64,000 nt of DNA from Tellurirhabdus rosea (GCF_026278345.1 NZ_CP111085.1:1252001-1316000); one strand, 5' to 3'. Numbered from the stretch's first letter, positions 23,827 through 33,106 are shown. Made by a program: numbers and translations. The notes: generated by a model not told the origin, from the sequence alone.

Positions 23827-25266
23827 ATGAAACGAATAAACCTACCCTGCCTTATAACCCTATTCACCTTATTGATAACCCAAACCCTACGGGCACAAGT
23901 CGGACGGCCGTTTATCCATGACCCCTCTACCGTGGCTGAGTGCGAAGGCAAGTATTACACCTTCGGCACGGGTGGTGGCGGCCTGATTTCCCACGACGGC
24001 TGGACCTGGTACGGTGGCGGGGTTCGGCCCGGTGGCGGAGCTGCGCCGGATGTCCTCAAAATTGGGGATCGCTACCTCGTCGTATATGGCGCAACGGGTG
24101 GTTCGCCTACCCACAAAGGGGCGATTCTGACCATGTGGAACAAGACTCTCGACCCGAAGTCGCCCGATTTCAAGTATTCGGAGCCGGTGGTCGTGGCTAC
24201 ATCGGATGGCTACGAGGAGAACGACGCCATTGATCCCGGCCTGATGCTCGACCCTACCACCGGACGTCTTTGGCTTACCTACGGCACTTATTTCGGCTAC
24301 ACCCGCCTGATCGAACTAGACCCCAAAACCGGAAAACTCAAGGCTGGTAACAAGCCCGTGGATGTAGCTATTGTCTGCGAAGCGAGCACGCTCGTCTACC
24401 GCGACGGTTGGTATTACCTGCTGGCCACACACGGCAGTTGCTGCGATGGAGCCAACTCGACCTACAACGTCGTGGTGGGTCGGTCTAAAAAGATAACGGG
24501 TCCCTACCTCGACAATGTCGGCCGAAGCATGTTAGAAGGCGGTGGCAAAATGGTGGTGGCTACGCGGGGCGGGTTAATCGGTCCCGGCCATTTTGGGCAT
24601 ATTATGCTGGAAAAAGGCGTCGAAAAAATGTCGCTCCACTACGAAGCCGATCTGAAGCAGGGTGGCCGCAGCGTGTTGGGCATATTGCCGGTGGTCTGGA
24701 AAGATGGCTGGCCCGTGGCGGGCGAGAAGTTCAAGGAAGGTACGTATGAGATTGAATCCGTCCGCAGAGGCTACGCCCTGGAGTTGGCCGTTGATTTTAC
24801 CCGGATGCCGGTTGTACGGGGTTTTGGTCAGCCCAACAACGAGCCCATAAAGCCCGTTCCGGCTCAGCAATTAGCCGATGTCCAGAAAACCTGGCCGACC
24901 GGGAATATCGCCTTACGTATCGGCGACTACATGTCTCGCCCCCACCAACAATGGACCATTACCGATGCGCCCGATACCACCGGGTATTTAGGTGGCCCTT
25001 ATTATAAAATTGTCCTGGCCGGAACCAACCGGGCTTTGGCGGCCACGGCCAATGCCGAAGTCATCACCGTACCGGCTTTTACCGGCGCTCCCGAACAGTT
25101 GTGGCGCATCGACCAACTGACCGACGGCACCTACCGAATCATGCCCAAGGTAGTGCCCAATTCAGGCAAGAAGCTGGTGCTGGTATCGTCCGGCGACAGC
25201 ACACCCACCCTGGCCGAGTTTGATTTCAACAGCGATAATTCCAAATGGAATTTTAGGGCTCATTAG
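23827..25266 (+). CDS. secreted GH43 arabinanase-like glycosidase
   Basis: 479 residues from ATG 23827, which begins a signal peptide (MKRINLPCLITLFTLLI...LRAQ). The catalytic five-bladed propeller starts at FIHDPSTVAECEGKYYTFGTG, holding the general-base Asp; AIDPGLMLDPTTGRLWLTYG is the second Asp region and VCEASTLVYRDGWYYLL the catalytic Glu. This fits the endo-1,5-alpha-arabinanase side of GH43. The last 130 residues (QQWTITDAP, NRALAATANAEV, PEQLWRIDQLTDGTYRI) form a ricin-type beta-trefoil for sugar binding. The frame runs on to 23731 but lacks conservation there. Confidence 0.82.
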   Translation: MKRINLPCLITLFTLLITQTLRAQVGRPFIHDPSTVAECEGKYYTFGTGGGGLISHDGWTWYGGGVRPGGGAAPDVLKIGDRYLVVYGATGGSPTHKGAILTMWNKTLDPKSPDFKYSEPVVVATSDGYEENDAIDPGLMLDPTTGRLWLTYGTYFGYTRLIELDPKTGKLKAGNKPVDVAIVCEASTLVYRDGWYYLLATHGSCCDGANSTYNVVVGRSKKITGPYLDNVGRSMLEGGGKMVVATRGGLIGPGHFGHIMLEKGVEKMSLHYEADLKQGGRSVLGILPVVWKDGWPVAGEKFKEGTYEIESVRRGYALELAVDFTRMPVVRGFGQPNNEPIKPVPAQQLADVQKTWPTGNIALRIGDYMSRPHQQWTITDAPDTTGYLGGPYYKIVLAGTNRALAATANAEVITVPAFTGAPEQLWRIDQLTDGTYRIMPKVVPNSGKKLVLVSSGDSTPTLAEFDFNSDNSKWNFRAH

Positions 25267-25433
25267 GGGTATCATTTTAACCCAAATGCCTAATTCATTT
25301 ATACCTGGACTTACTACATTTGACTGGAGACATTTTTCAGGAACATTCGGGAATGAAACTCCAGTACCCAGGTAGACAAGACCGCGCGGTGAACTGTAGC
25401 GCGGTTGGCCCCCTTCGAGTATATTGAGGGTTG

Positions 25434-25458
25434 GCGACCGCCGCTGCGGTACAACCGC
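25434..25458 (+). repeat. REP-like palindrome, intergenic copy
   Basis: GCGACCGCCGCTGCGGTACA followed by ACCGC. ACCGC-CGCT-GCGGT is a perfect hairpin. It is a slightly diverged member of the GC-rich repeat family. Confidence 0.5.
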
Positions 25459-25701
25459 CGACGAAAACATTCGATATTAGGGTATCGCACACCTAATCAA
25501 CAAGAATCTTATTTCCACTCTGTCACGATGGCCGCCATTTCAGTAAAAATGTCCAACTAACAGGGGGCTAAGACATAGGTATGCTACCGAGCTTCTGGGC
25601 CCGCCCTGCCGATGAAAAAAGCAGGATTAACCAAGCAGATATGAAGAGGGAAAGTCGGTGGTTAATGATCATGTTGACTCGTTTAGGCTTGATCCGCTAA
25701 T

Positions 25702-25756
25702 GGGTTTGCAGGATAAATCCAGATAAGCATTTATAGAGGTTTATCCTGCAAATCCC
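25702..25756. terminator. long inverted repeat between convergent genes
   Basis: Arms GGGTTTGCAGGATAAA (25702-25717) and TTTATCCTGCAAATCCC (25740-25756) pair with a single bulge. Position between the GH43 gene and the convergent SnoaL gene suggests a bidirectional terminator. The rest of 25267-25769 holds one REP-like copy and no gene that I can see. Confidence 0.5.
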
Positions 25757-25769
25757 ATGCGTTGGACGT

Positions 25770-26096
25770 TTATCCGGTGAAGCGTAACGAACTGATTAAG
25801 GAATCTTCCAGTTCAAAGTGGTACTGCATCACCGCCGGGCTTCCCGGAAACGTTCCCGTTACTTCTACGGTTAGTATGGCCGATGCACCCGTTTGCTGAT
25901 AATCAATCGGTTTCGTCTGCATCTGATACGCTTCCGTCGCCTGCTGTATCCATTTCCCAATTTCGGCCCGGCCCGAATAGGAATGTCCTTCATCGGAAAC
26001 GGTGGCGTTGGCCGTAAAATAATGCGTAAATGCGGTGCTGTCTCGCTCGTTCTGTGCTTTTACAAAGCCTTCGATATTGGAAGGTAATTTCATCAT
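25770..26096 (-). CDS. SnoaL-like (NTF2 fold) protein
   Basis: 108 residues. The start IEGFVKAQNERDSTAFTHYFTANATVSDEGHSYSGRAEIGKWI is the classic helix-turn-strand of SnoaL-like nuclear-transport-factor-2 proteins, with E/H and D residues facing the pocket. Such proteins are isomerases, hydrolases or binding proteins; the substrate is unknown. It is 58 bp downstream of the SDR gene on the same strand, and these are often paired with HxlR regulators in Bacteroidota. Confidence 0.8.
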   Translation of the reverse strand: MMKLPSNIEGFVKAQNERDSTAFTHYFTANATVSDEGHSYSGRAEIGKWIQQATEAYQMQTKPIDYQQTGASAILTVEVTGTFPGSPAVMQYHFELEDSLISSLRFTG

Positions 26097-26154
26097 TGTG
26101 TCTTTTGGGTTTGATTAATGATGGTTGTTTAGTTGAACGGGTGGTTATTCATTT

Positions 26155-26943
26155 TTAAATCGTTGGAATTGTTCCTCCGTCAATAACGAATTCTGAACCG
26201 CTCAGATAGTTAGCTCGCGGCGAAGCAAGGAACCCGACAAGTTCCGCGACTTCTTCTGGCTCTGCCGGTCGACCGGCCGGTATGCCACCCAAAGCATCCA
26301 TAACGCTTTGTCGTGCTTGCTCAACAGAACTATTTGAACTCTGGGCGATTCGTTCCAAAAATTTTATGGTATTCTCCGTATTGATCCATCCTGGGGAAAC
26401 GGTCAGTACCCGCACACCTTTGGCAGTAACCTCTTTGGATAACCCCTTGCTGTAATTGATCAGTCCAGCCTTAGCGGCCGCATAGGGAAGTGTTGCGTCA
26501 TATAAAGGATGCCGCCCCTGGATGGAGGCAATGTGGATAATCACGCCTGCACCGCGTTGGACCATGCTGGGTAAAAAACCGCGATCCAGCCGCACGGCAG
26601 CCAACAGATTGGTTTGAATCGTTGATTCCCAATCGTTGTCGGACAGCACGGCAAACCCACCCCCTGGCGTTTCTGAACTTCCCATATTATTGATCAGAAT
26701 ATCCAGATGGCCAAACTGGTGGAGTAGTTGGTCGACTACCTGCTGAGTACCTTCCGGTTTGCTCAGATCGGCCGCGATAAAATGGCGACGATCGATTTGC
26801 TCTTCCGGCTTGTTTCTAGCGGTAATGATCACGGTTGCTCCTGCTTTCAACAGGCGATCGGCGATGGCTTTGCCTGCTCCTTTGGTGCCTCCCGTTACCA
26901 GCGCGATCTTACCGGCCAGTTCGTTTTCAAAATTGAAGTCCAT
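26155..26943 (-). CDS. SDR family oxidoreductase
   Basis: 262 residues of a classical short-chain dehydrogenase. The NAD(P) site is ALVTGGTKGAGKAI, followed by AADLSKPEGT, the NNMGS variant of NNAG, the catalytic Ser in IHIASIQGRH, and YAAAKAGLINYSK with Tyr and Lys. The C-terminal GSEFVIDGGTIP is usual. The substrate is not known. It is transcribed with the SnoaL gene and divergently from the HxlR regulator 128 bp away. Confidence 0.88.
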   Translation of the reverse strand: MDFNFENELAGKIALVTGGTKGAGKAIADRLLKAGATVIITARNKPEEQIDRRHFIAADLSKPEGTQQVVDQLLHQFGHLDILINNMGSSETPGGGFAVLSDNDWESTIQTNLLAAVRLDRGFLPSMVQRGAGVIIHIASIQGRHPLYDATLPYAAAKAGLINYSKGLSKEVTAKGVRVLTVSPGWINTENTIKFLERIAQSSNSSVEQARQSVMDALGGIPAGRPAEPEEVAELVGFLASPRANYLSGSEFVIDGGTIPTI

Positions 26944-27015
26944 TCTGTAGCTCGTTTGTTTAAGACAAAATTCGGCAGTACGGTAGGAGCTGACAAGTAC
27001 GGACTTACGATTCAG

Positions 27016-27037
27016 ATAGGGATAAAATTATCCCTAT
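27016..27037. promoter_or_regulatory. palindromic operator between SDR and HxlR genes
   Basis: ATAGGGATAA-N2-TTATCCCTAT is a perfect inverted repeat with 10-bp arms in the divergent promoter region. HxlR/DUF24 regulators bind such dyads, so this is the probable control site for both directions. A perfect -7 element TATATTTG lies at 27060-27067, only 4 bp before the regulator ATG. Confidence 0.65.
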
Positions 27038-27071
27038 TGAACCGGTCGATGCCTGTAGTTATATTTGCCGT

Positions 27072-27431
27072 ATGTACGAACGAAAGACAATGCCTGAGCT
27101 GGCCTGCGGGCTCGACCTAATCGGTGAGGTGCTGTACGGCAAATGGAAGATTCGTCTTTTATGGTTCATTCACCAAGGCTTTCAACGCCCCAGTGAGTTG
27201 CAACGGAAAATTCCGGGTGCCTCCCGTCGGGTACTGAATGTGCAGTTGAAGGAACTGGAAAATCACGAGTTGGTGGCGAAGGTGATTTACCCGGTACTTC
27301 CGCCGAAAGTTGAATACTATCTAACCGACTTTGGCCAATCCCTCATTCCAGTTATTGGTGCGATTGGCCAGTGGGGTGACCAGCATGAGGAGCGACTTCG
27401 GACGCTTATTGTAAAGAACATGCAGCCTTAG
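27072..27431 (+). CDS. HxlR-family transcriptional regulator
   Basis: 119 residues. A winged helix typical of HxlR/DUF24: CGLDLIGEVLYGKWKIRLL (with Cys near the start, which is often redox-active in this family), FQRPSELQRKIPGASRRVLNVQLKELE as the recognition helix region, and PPKVEYYLTDFGQSL in the wing. It likely controls the divergent SDR-SnoaL pair in response to electrophiles or oxidants. The perfect -7 element ends only 4 bp before the ATG, so the mRNA may be leaderless or the start may be ATG 27090. Confidence 0.85.
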   Translation: MYERKTMPELACGLDLIGEVLYGKWKIRLLWFIHQGFQRPSELQRKIPGASRRVLNVQLKELENHELVAKVIYPVLPPKVEYYLTDFGQSLIPVIGAIGQWGDQHEERLRTLIVKNMQP

Positions 27432-27952
27432 CATTTACGCCATAAATACAAGGCCGAGAGGACGTGAGCTGTCCGCTAAATCCATCTCACTAATCGTCCG
27501 TTTGGTTTAGATTGAGCAAAGGCGGTCGAGGCTGCTAGCAGGCAGGTGAGTAAGAAGCCCAGCTTGAGGCGGGTTAGCATACCGGTTAGGCCTCTGGTGA
27601 TCGGCCTAGCTCGGAGTGAAGGTAGCGTTGGCCAGAAAAAGGGCTTGTCAGGCTCAACCGATCGTGGGAGGGATTGGTCTCATACAGGTTGTAGACAAGG
27701 AGTTTGTAAGCCAAACAAGATGGGTATGAATGTCCGTGTCAATCTACTCAAAATCAATCGAATCTTACAACACTACATCCTACGGAAGGATACTTTTGGC
27801 TGCAAAGCTAACGTTTACCGAAAGCAGTAAAATTTTTAAATAGAGCCAAATGAGGATCACCTTGCCTAGTAGATCATAGAACTTAAATGATCGCCTGACG
27901 GGTGGAATAAATTTCATACTGGCACAATGCCAAAATCGGCCGGGATAATTCA
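27432..27952. other. non-coding stretch
   Basis: About 520 bp between the HxlR gene and a MITE. I see no convincing ORF, RNA gene or terminator; short frames here look like chance. Confidence 0.3.
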
Positions 27953-28137
27953 TCTTACAAAACGTCTGTGGCTGCGGTCCGCCGCTGCGGTTGCACAACC
28001 AGAAGGGAATCAAAAAATTTATATTTCCGCCTTTAATAAATGGCATTTTAACCATTATGAAATACAAAGCCCAACTGGACTTTATTCCAAGAAAGACCAT
28101 AAGTGAATTTTGCAACAGCTACCAGCAATTATTGAGA
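27953..28137. mobile_element. IS1182-derived MITE, copy A
   Basis: 185 bp with no ORF. The left end TCTTACAAAACGTCTGTGGC and the right end, read inward on the minus strand, TCTCAATAATTGCTGGTAGC both match the ends of the IS1182-type element at 14553-18572, and the right end continues TGTTGCAAAATTC. The left inverted repeat is broken by a REP-like insertion between GTGGCTG and TTGCACAAC. The interior aligns with the right part of the copy at 50423-50584 at roughly 60-70 percent identity. Confidence 0.6.
27974..27994 (+). repeat. REP-like palindrome inside MITE A
   Basis: GCGGTCCGCCGCTGCGGTTG plus one base, identical to the 4.9-kb copy. Removing CGGTCCGCCGCTGCGG restores an uninterrupted IS1182-type inverted repeat, so it was inserted. 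It is an unoccupied, exact match of the IS110 target at 48985. Confidence 0.65.
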
Positions 28138-28257
28138 ATGAAGTTTTGAGAATATCAGCCTGACTTTTAGCTAGTTGACAACGATATTCGGTAGCATACG
28201 GTCCAGTAAACTGGCGACAAACCGCTTTGATTTGCCGCCAGATCTACTCAGCCTCAC

Positions 28258-28842
28258 TTATATCGCTTTTATCGGATACTCTTTCATAATTTTCTGTACA
28301 CCGCGCGTTATCTCACGCTCGATGCGAGTGGGATTGTCGATGGCACCCTCAATCAAGCCTCGCCATACGAGTTGTTTGCTTTTGGCATCCACGAAATCAA
28401 CCACCAGCGTTCCTTCAGTATACTGCCGCTGCTGAAAACCCGTGTTCCACTGGTAGGGCCAGTTGCCGTAGCCATACGGAAAGTAGCGCCATCCTGCCCG
28501 GAAACCAAACGGATAATACAGCGGGGCTGGTGGATTGACAACGGTCTGGGTCCGTTTTTCCGTGTACGTATGAAACCCAACCAGCAGATCGGGCTGCTCA
28601 GGATTCATGGTTAGCCCCCGTTTCTGTAATTCAGTGCTTAATGTCGCTTCAATATTGCTGGTAATCAACGGACTGTTGTATACCGGATTGCGGCCAACTT
28701 CGATATCCGGCGTGCACCAGGCGTAGGTTTTGTACTGGCTGAAGTTTACAGATTTGTCGTAATCGGTGCTCACCTGAGCTTGTGCGCGCTGGCCAACGGC
28801 TCCTGCCAGGAGCACGATAACCAGAATTAGTAGCTTTTTCAT
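28258..28842 (-). CDS. DUF4136 lipoprotein-like secreted protein
   Basis: 194 residues with a signal peptide (MKKLLILVIVLLAGAVGQRAQAQ). The mature start VSTDYDKSVNFSQYKTYAW matches the conserved beginning of DUF4136; PDLLVGFHTYTEKRTQ and YTEGTLVVDFVDAKSKQLVWRG follow in the usual order. Residues 105-140 are rich in Tyr, Trp, Gly and Phe. Family members are envelope proteins of unknown function. The signal peptide lacks a lipobox Cys at the end, so it is periplasmic or surface exposed. Confidence 0.85.
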   Translation of the reverse strand: MKKLLILVIVLLAGAVGQRAQAQVSTDYDKSVNFSQYKTYAWCTPDIEVGRNPVYNSPLITSNIEATLSTELQKRGLTMNPEQPDLLVGFHTYTEKRTQTVVNPPAPLYYPFGFRAGWRYFPYGYGNWPYQWNTGFQQRQYTEGTLVVDFVDAKSKQLVWRGLIEGAIDNPTRIEREITRGVQKIMKEYPIKAI

Positions 28843-28943
28843 GGCTTTAATCTGTTTAATTGCACAACAACTGGGGCCGAAACCCTACGCCATGAAGGTA
28901 GACCAGCCCGATGAAAACCGTTTGAAAGCCGGATGAGAAAGTG

Positions 28944-29684
28944 TTAAGAAGAACCGGGCCGTTTCTTTCCGGTAACCGCGTGCCAGGCATCCCGCAGCAA
29001 TTCAGGGTACAAAACGGTGCCGAAGCTGTAATAGATGCCATCGTAGTGATTCTTGATCTTGGTCTGAAAAATACTTTCCCGATACCCAAGCTGCGCGCTC
29101 AGTCCTACCCAGCGACTGGCCTTCCACTGGCCGTAGAAACCCAGTTGGAGAGGCATAAAAAAGTCGCGGCGGGTGCCGTCCCGCACGACCTCCGTTCGTG
29201 GATCAACCGGAATGGCCGAGGCAACGCCCGCACCAATTTCCAGCGGCACGCTGAGCATCCACTGCCGGTTATTGGTCAGGTTCCACCAGTACATGAGGCT
29301 GCCGTAGGCCATGTCCGTTTTGGTGTAATACTCCAGATTGAGGTGTCTGGCGGCGTCTCTGCGCCAATTGATGAAACGCAGGTAAGAGTTGTAACTTAAC
29401 CAGTAATAACCCAGCGTAATCTGGTGCCGCTTTTCGCCATACGTGATACCGGCATTGCCCCCCCAGACGTTAACCGGACGACGGGCGACGAATGAATTAC
29501 GGAAATCGGTATTCAGACTCAGTTCAAGCGGGCGATGCCCCAGCGAATCCCGGCGGGGCAGGTCAAACGCCGGTCCGAAGGTCTGCGCAGCGCACGCCCC
29601 CGTCGCCAGCCAGCCAGCGCCGACCAGCCCTGCTGCCCGGAAAGCCATCTGGCGTAACCACAAAAAGACAACAGGCAGACTCAT
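28944..29684 (-). CDS. predicted outer-membrane or periplasmic protein
   Basis: 246 residues from ATG 29684, with a signal peptide ending ATGACAAQ. The mature part has alternating strands with many aromatic residues (ITLGYYWLSYNSYLRFINW, MPLQLGFYGQWKASRW), as in small outer-membrane barrels. I do not recognise a family. The frame extends to 29900, but that part overlaps mprF in another frame. It starts 13 bp after the mprF stop, so it is co-transcribed with it. Confidence 0.6.
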   Translation of the reverse strand: MSLPVVFLWLRQMAFRAAGLVGAGWLATGACAAQTFGPAFDLPRRDSLGHRPLELSLNTDFRNSFVARRPVNVWGGNAGITYGEKRHQITLGYYWLSYNSYLRFINWRRDAARHLNLEYYTKTDMAYGSLMYWWNLTNNRQWMLSVPLEIGAGVASAIPVDPRTEVVRDGTRRDFFMPLQLGFYGQWKASRWVGLSAQLGYRESIFQTKIKNHYDGIYYSFGTVLYPELLRDAWHAVTGKKRPGSS

Positions 29685-29697
29685 GACGGGAAGCCAG

Positions 29698-32073
29698 TTA
29701 AACAACGGTTGATTCAGCCCGAAGCGGCGGCCGGAGCGTATCGCCCGGCAGGTACCGGCTGACGCGCTGGATAGCAACGGCCGCCTGCATGAGGTCCAGA
29801 TCGTCGCCGTAAACCAGGTATTTGGTTTGCCACTCGTCAGCGAATTTCTCCTTGAAGAAACGTAACCCTTTGAAATGGGTGAATACAGTTGTCCGGTCAT
29901 ATACGAGTTTCAGGGCCTGTTCGGGAAAGGCACCGGGCTCGGTGAGGCCCGACAACGGAGCAAGGCCAAGATTCATTCGCCGCTTTCCCTGCTTCTGCAG
30001 GTACGTGATCAAACCGACCATCAGGGCATCCATCACGCCGCTCGGGGCGTCATCCGTCTTCCGAATGAGGTCATAAGTTCCTTCTTCGGGCGCAAAGTTG
30101 GGAATAATGTTGGCAAAAGCGACAACTTTTCCTTCCTCGTCTTCAACGGTCACGACCGGCTGGTGTTTGATTTCGCCTGCATTGAAAACGCCCTGGGCAA
30201 AGGCCGTCTCCCGCAATTCCTCGGTCCTCAGCCACTCGTCGGATACCGCCCTGAGCTGTTGTGCGAGCCTCCCCGACAGCGGCGGTTCGTAGGTATGCGT
30301 CTGATAGCCTGCCGATTGCACGCGCTTCAGGGCGTTGCGAAGCGACTTCCGGTCGCGGCCCTCCAGCGTAAACTTATCCAGATGAACAATTCCCTCCTGA
30401 CCAATCTGCAACGGTTTGCGTCCGATGGCTTCAAAAAAAGGGAGATCCTGTTCGTCAACCCGGTAATAAAGCACCTGCCGCCCCCGCATCCGGCAGTCTG
30501 TTTCGAAAATTTTCAGCGCCTCCGGGAACCGGTCGTACCGGGCCAGGACCGGACCCTCCAGCACTACCGCGAGCCGTACCGAACGACGATAGGCAAAGAA
30601 GCCAGTGCGGTCGGGCAACAGAAACAATTCCTTGTCGTCGTAAAGCTTGAAATAGTCAAGCGCCGAGTGGCCGTGCTGTTCGGTCAGCTGCCGGGCGGTC
30701 CCATACGTCTCCTCATCGGGTGGAACGCGCAGGGCCGATGGCCGCAGCCGGACCAGCCGTTTGACCGGCGGACTCGCCAGCCGGTACTGCGCCCCGGTAT
30801 ACCATAAGACTAGCAGAACGAACGCGGCAAAGAGCGCTTCTTCGTAGTCGATGGCCTTGGTCAGGTGAGCCACCATCGATAAGCCCACCAGCACGACAGT
30901 ACTCACCCAGGCGGACCGGTAGCCCCGCAGTAGTCCAACCGACAAGATGACCAGCAGACCGCCCGCCGCAATAACCAGCCCGTTCGACAGTTGGAGCAGA
31001 TCAATCGGCAGAAACTCTTTAAGCAGTCGGACACGATAAGTCAACGCCGGCGTCAGGGCGGAAAGCAAATTCAGGAGACCCAGCAGGAGGGTCAGGAAAG
31101 CAGGAGCTACCCGCAGGAGCAGATTCGTCCGCTGCCAGAAAAAGCTGCCCAGCCCCAGCAGTAAAGGAAGCCAGAATTCGAAGATCCGGTAAAACAGGGT
31201 GGCGGCAACGGCCGCTGTTTCCGGTACTTGCCCCACCCGCGTCAGTACCAGCGTCAGACTGAGTTCCACGGCACCCAGCCCACGCAAAGCGGGCGAGAAA
31301 GCCAGTAACAGGGTGGCCGTCACATAACCAACAAACGCGGTGGAGAGCGACAGACTACTGCCGTGCATCGCCAGTACCGCCAGCCATACATGCGCTACCC
31401 CGCAGAGCTCAACCCCAACCGAAGCCAGCACCGCCCGTGCGATGGCCCGCCGGTCGAGCGGCTGGGTTCGCAGGTCTTCCAGTTGGGCAGCCGCCCGCGG
31501 GAATTTTCTGACCAGCCTGGTATACGCCCACCCCTTCCGACGAAACGAGCACACGTAACCTGCGCCCGCGGCCAGCAGCAGAACAAAAGCGCCAACTGGC
31601 CCCAGGAGCGCATAGCCGCTCAGCAACGTACCCATTCCGAACAAAAGCGCCGGAACCGTAATCAACAGCAGCGAGCTGTAACCCGCCAGAAAGTAAACGA
31701 GGGAGCCCAGGTACAGACGCCGGTCGTCCAGGCCATGTCGTCGCAGCGAACGGTTAAAAAACGCCATGGATGAAACCCCGCCTGCCGGCAGAAAAACACT
31801 GATAAAATTACGCCGCAGCCACAGCCGCACCGCTTCGCCCAGCGGCACCCGCGCGCCCGTGGCCGCAAAGCCGTCTACATACATCCGGGCACTGAACAAT
31901 ACGTACAATCCCGTTACGAGTGCGGCCAGTAACGTTGGTATCAGCGGAGCTTCACCAAACGCTACCAGCGCCTGTTTCAAGACGGGACCTTCTGAACGGA
32001 TAAAGAACAGACCCAGAGCCAACATCAGGACTGCCAGTGCTGAGCTTAACCACGGGCGGGATATTTTTCTCAT
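29698..32073 (-). CDS. mprF: MprF-like flippase/aminoacyl-PG synthase
   Basis: 791 residues. The first 330 form the flippase-type domain (UPF0104), including WLRRNFISVFLPAGGVSSMAFF; further helices run to about residue 430. The C-terminal 340 residues are the DUF2156 GNAT-like domain with YFKLYDDKELFLL, FFAYRRSVRLAVVLEGPV, LEGRDRKSLRNALKRV and NLGLAPLSG. MprF adds lysine or alanine from tRNA to phosphatidylglycerol and flips it, lowering negative surface charge and giving resistance to cationic peptides. Which amino acid is used cannot be told. It lies upstream of an outer-membrane-like gene in the same operon. Confidence 0.83.
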   Translation of the reverse strand: MRKISRPWLSSALAVLMLALGLFFIRSEGPVLKQALVAFGEAPLIPTLLAALVTGLYVLFSARMYVDGFAATGARVPLGEAVRLWLRRNFISVFLPAGGVSSMAFFNRSLRRHGLDDRRLYLGSLVYFLAGYSSLLLITVPALLFGMGTLLSGYALLGPVGAFVLLLAAGAGYVCSFRRKGWAYTRLVRKFPRAAAQLEDLRTQPLDRRAIARAVLASVGVELCGVAHVWLAVLAMHGSSLSLSTAFVGYVTATLLLAFSPALRGLGAVELSLTLVLTRVGQVPETAAVAATLFYRIFEFWLPLLLGLGSFFWQRTNLLLRVAPAFLTLLLGLLNLLSALTPALTYRVRLLKEFLPIDLLQLSNGLVIAAGGLLVILSVGLLRGYRSAWVSTVVLVGLSMVAHLTKAIDYEEALFAAFVLLVLWYTGAQYRLASPPVKRLVRLRPSALRVPPDEETYGTARQLTEQHGHSALDYFKLYDDKELFLLPDRTGFFAYRRSVRLAVVLEGPVLARYDRFPEALKIFETDCRMRGRQVLYYRVDEQDLPFFEAIGRKPLQIGQEGIVHLDKFTLEGRDRKSLRNALKRVQSAGYQTHTYEPPLSGRLAQQLRAVSDEWLRTEELRETAFAQGVFNAGEIKHQPVVTVEDEEGKVVAFANIIPNFAPEEGTYDLIRKTDDAPSGVMDALMVGLITYLQKQGKRRMNLGLAPLSGLTEPGAFPEQALKLVYDRTTVFTHFKGLRFFKEKFADEWQTKYLVYGDDLDLMQAAVAIQRVSRYLPGDTLRPPLRAESTVV

Positions 32074-32499
32074 AACACTCTACGGATTCGGGAATGGGGG
32101 CCGATTGACACTCACCGGTGCTTTCTTAACCTACCTATTTAAGGGGCTCAGAAAAAGTCGGAAATGAACAGGCCTTAAAAAGTTGCCATCAGCAGTTCCC
32201 CGGCAGTGGACAATGAAAACGAGGCCCGCCAGAGAAGCATGTAGCACCTTTTTGGGGCAAAACAGCAGGATACAACGAACGTACTTCTTCATGACCGGAG
32301 CAGGATGGTATGGACGGCAAGGTGGAACCGACACCTAAGAAGGAGTTGAAAACGACATTAAAAATGCAACCCACCGAATTAACCAGGTCCTTAGTCTTTT
32401 CTCATTTGGTTCTCACGCAGCTTTCATCCGGCAGCCTGACTTTTGGGCCAATGGGACGACAAGCCCTTTTTATCCAACCATTTACATCATCTCACTATC
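32074..32499. other. intergenic region between divergent genes
   Basis: About 425 bp between divergent mprF and the PepSY-like gene. I see no ORF with coding features, no palindrome with clear arms and no terminator. It should hold promoters for both directions. Confidence 0.3.
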
Positions 32500-33057
32500 A
32501 TGAAAAAGATCATTTTGCCCCTGCTCTCCGGCGCTTTGCTGCTGGCCTTCATCACGCCGACCCAGGCCCAGCTGGTTGAAGAAACTGTAGCGCTTAAAGT
32601 CGTAAAGAAAGGCGAGGAACCGAAGTCGGTCATTGAATCGATTAAACGCGATTTTCCGGATTCAAAGATCGATCAGCTTGCTGTCCTCCCCCGGACGCTC
32701 GCCAACCGCAAATGGGCCATCACCCGCGAAAATGGCAACCTGGACGGCACGCAGCCCGATTTTTACGAAGTAAGTGCCAAAGGGCGTAACGAACAGTTTC
32801 AGGCCGTTTATAACCGGAGTGGTCAATTGATTTCGTTTACTGAACGGATAAAAAACACGCAATTGCCCACCCCCGTCCGGCAGATGCTGGCCGATAAATA
32901 CCCCGACTGGACCATCGCCGCTGATCACGAACTCATTAAATACCGCAACGGACAACGTAACGCCGCCTACCGGGTCCGCCTCGAAAAAGGAAAAGCCCGC
33001 AAACACGCCACGATTAAAGAAGAGTCCGGCGAAATCGCGATTCTTCAGGTCTTTTAA
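32500..33057 (+). CDS. secreted PepSY-like protein
   Basis: 185 residues from ATG 32500 with a signal peptide (MKKIILPLLSGALLLAFITPTQAQ). Two repeats follow, each with a helix then strands: VIESIKRDFPDSKIDQLAV and VRQMLADKYPDWTIAADHE, the pattern of the PepSY-like/DUF2874 fold seen in tandem in Bacteroidota periplasmic proteins. Function is unknown; binding or inhibiting envelope proteins is a guess. It stands alone and ends in a strong bidirectional terminator shared with czcA. Confidence 0.65.
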   Translation: MKKIILPLLSGALLLAFITPTQAQLVEETVALKVVKKGEEPKSVIESIKRDFPDSKIDQLAVLPRTLANRKWAITRENGNLDGTQPDFYEVSAKGRNEQFQAVYNRSGQLISFTERIKNTQLPTPVRQMLADKYPDWTIAADHELIKYRNGQRNAAYRVRLEKGKARKHATIKEESGEIAILQVF

Positions 33058-33071
33058 AACAAGTTGCCCCA

Positions 33072-33106
33072 AAAAAGCGGCCCGTGTCTCCACGGGCCGC
33101 TTTTTT
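33072..33106. terminator. bidirectional terminator
   Basis: GCGGCCCGTG-TCTC-CACGGGCCGC with A5 before and T6 after. Suits both the PepSY-like gene and convergent czcA. Confidence 0.9.

Noticed and set aside
27546-27830. A 94-codon frame before MITE A
   Set aside because: Composition is not coding-like (many Arg, Gly, Ser), with no start signal or family.
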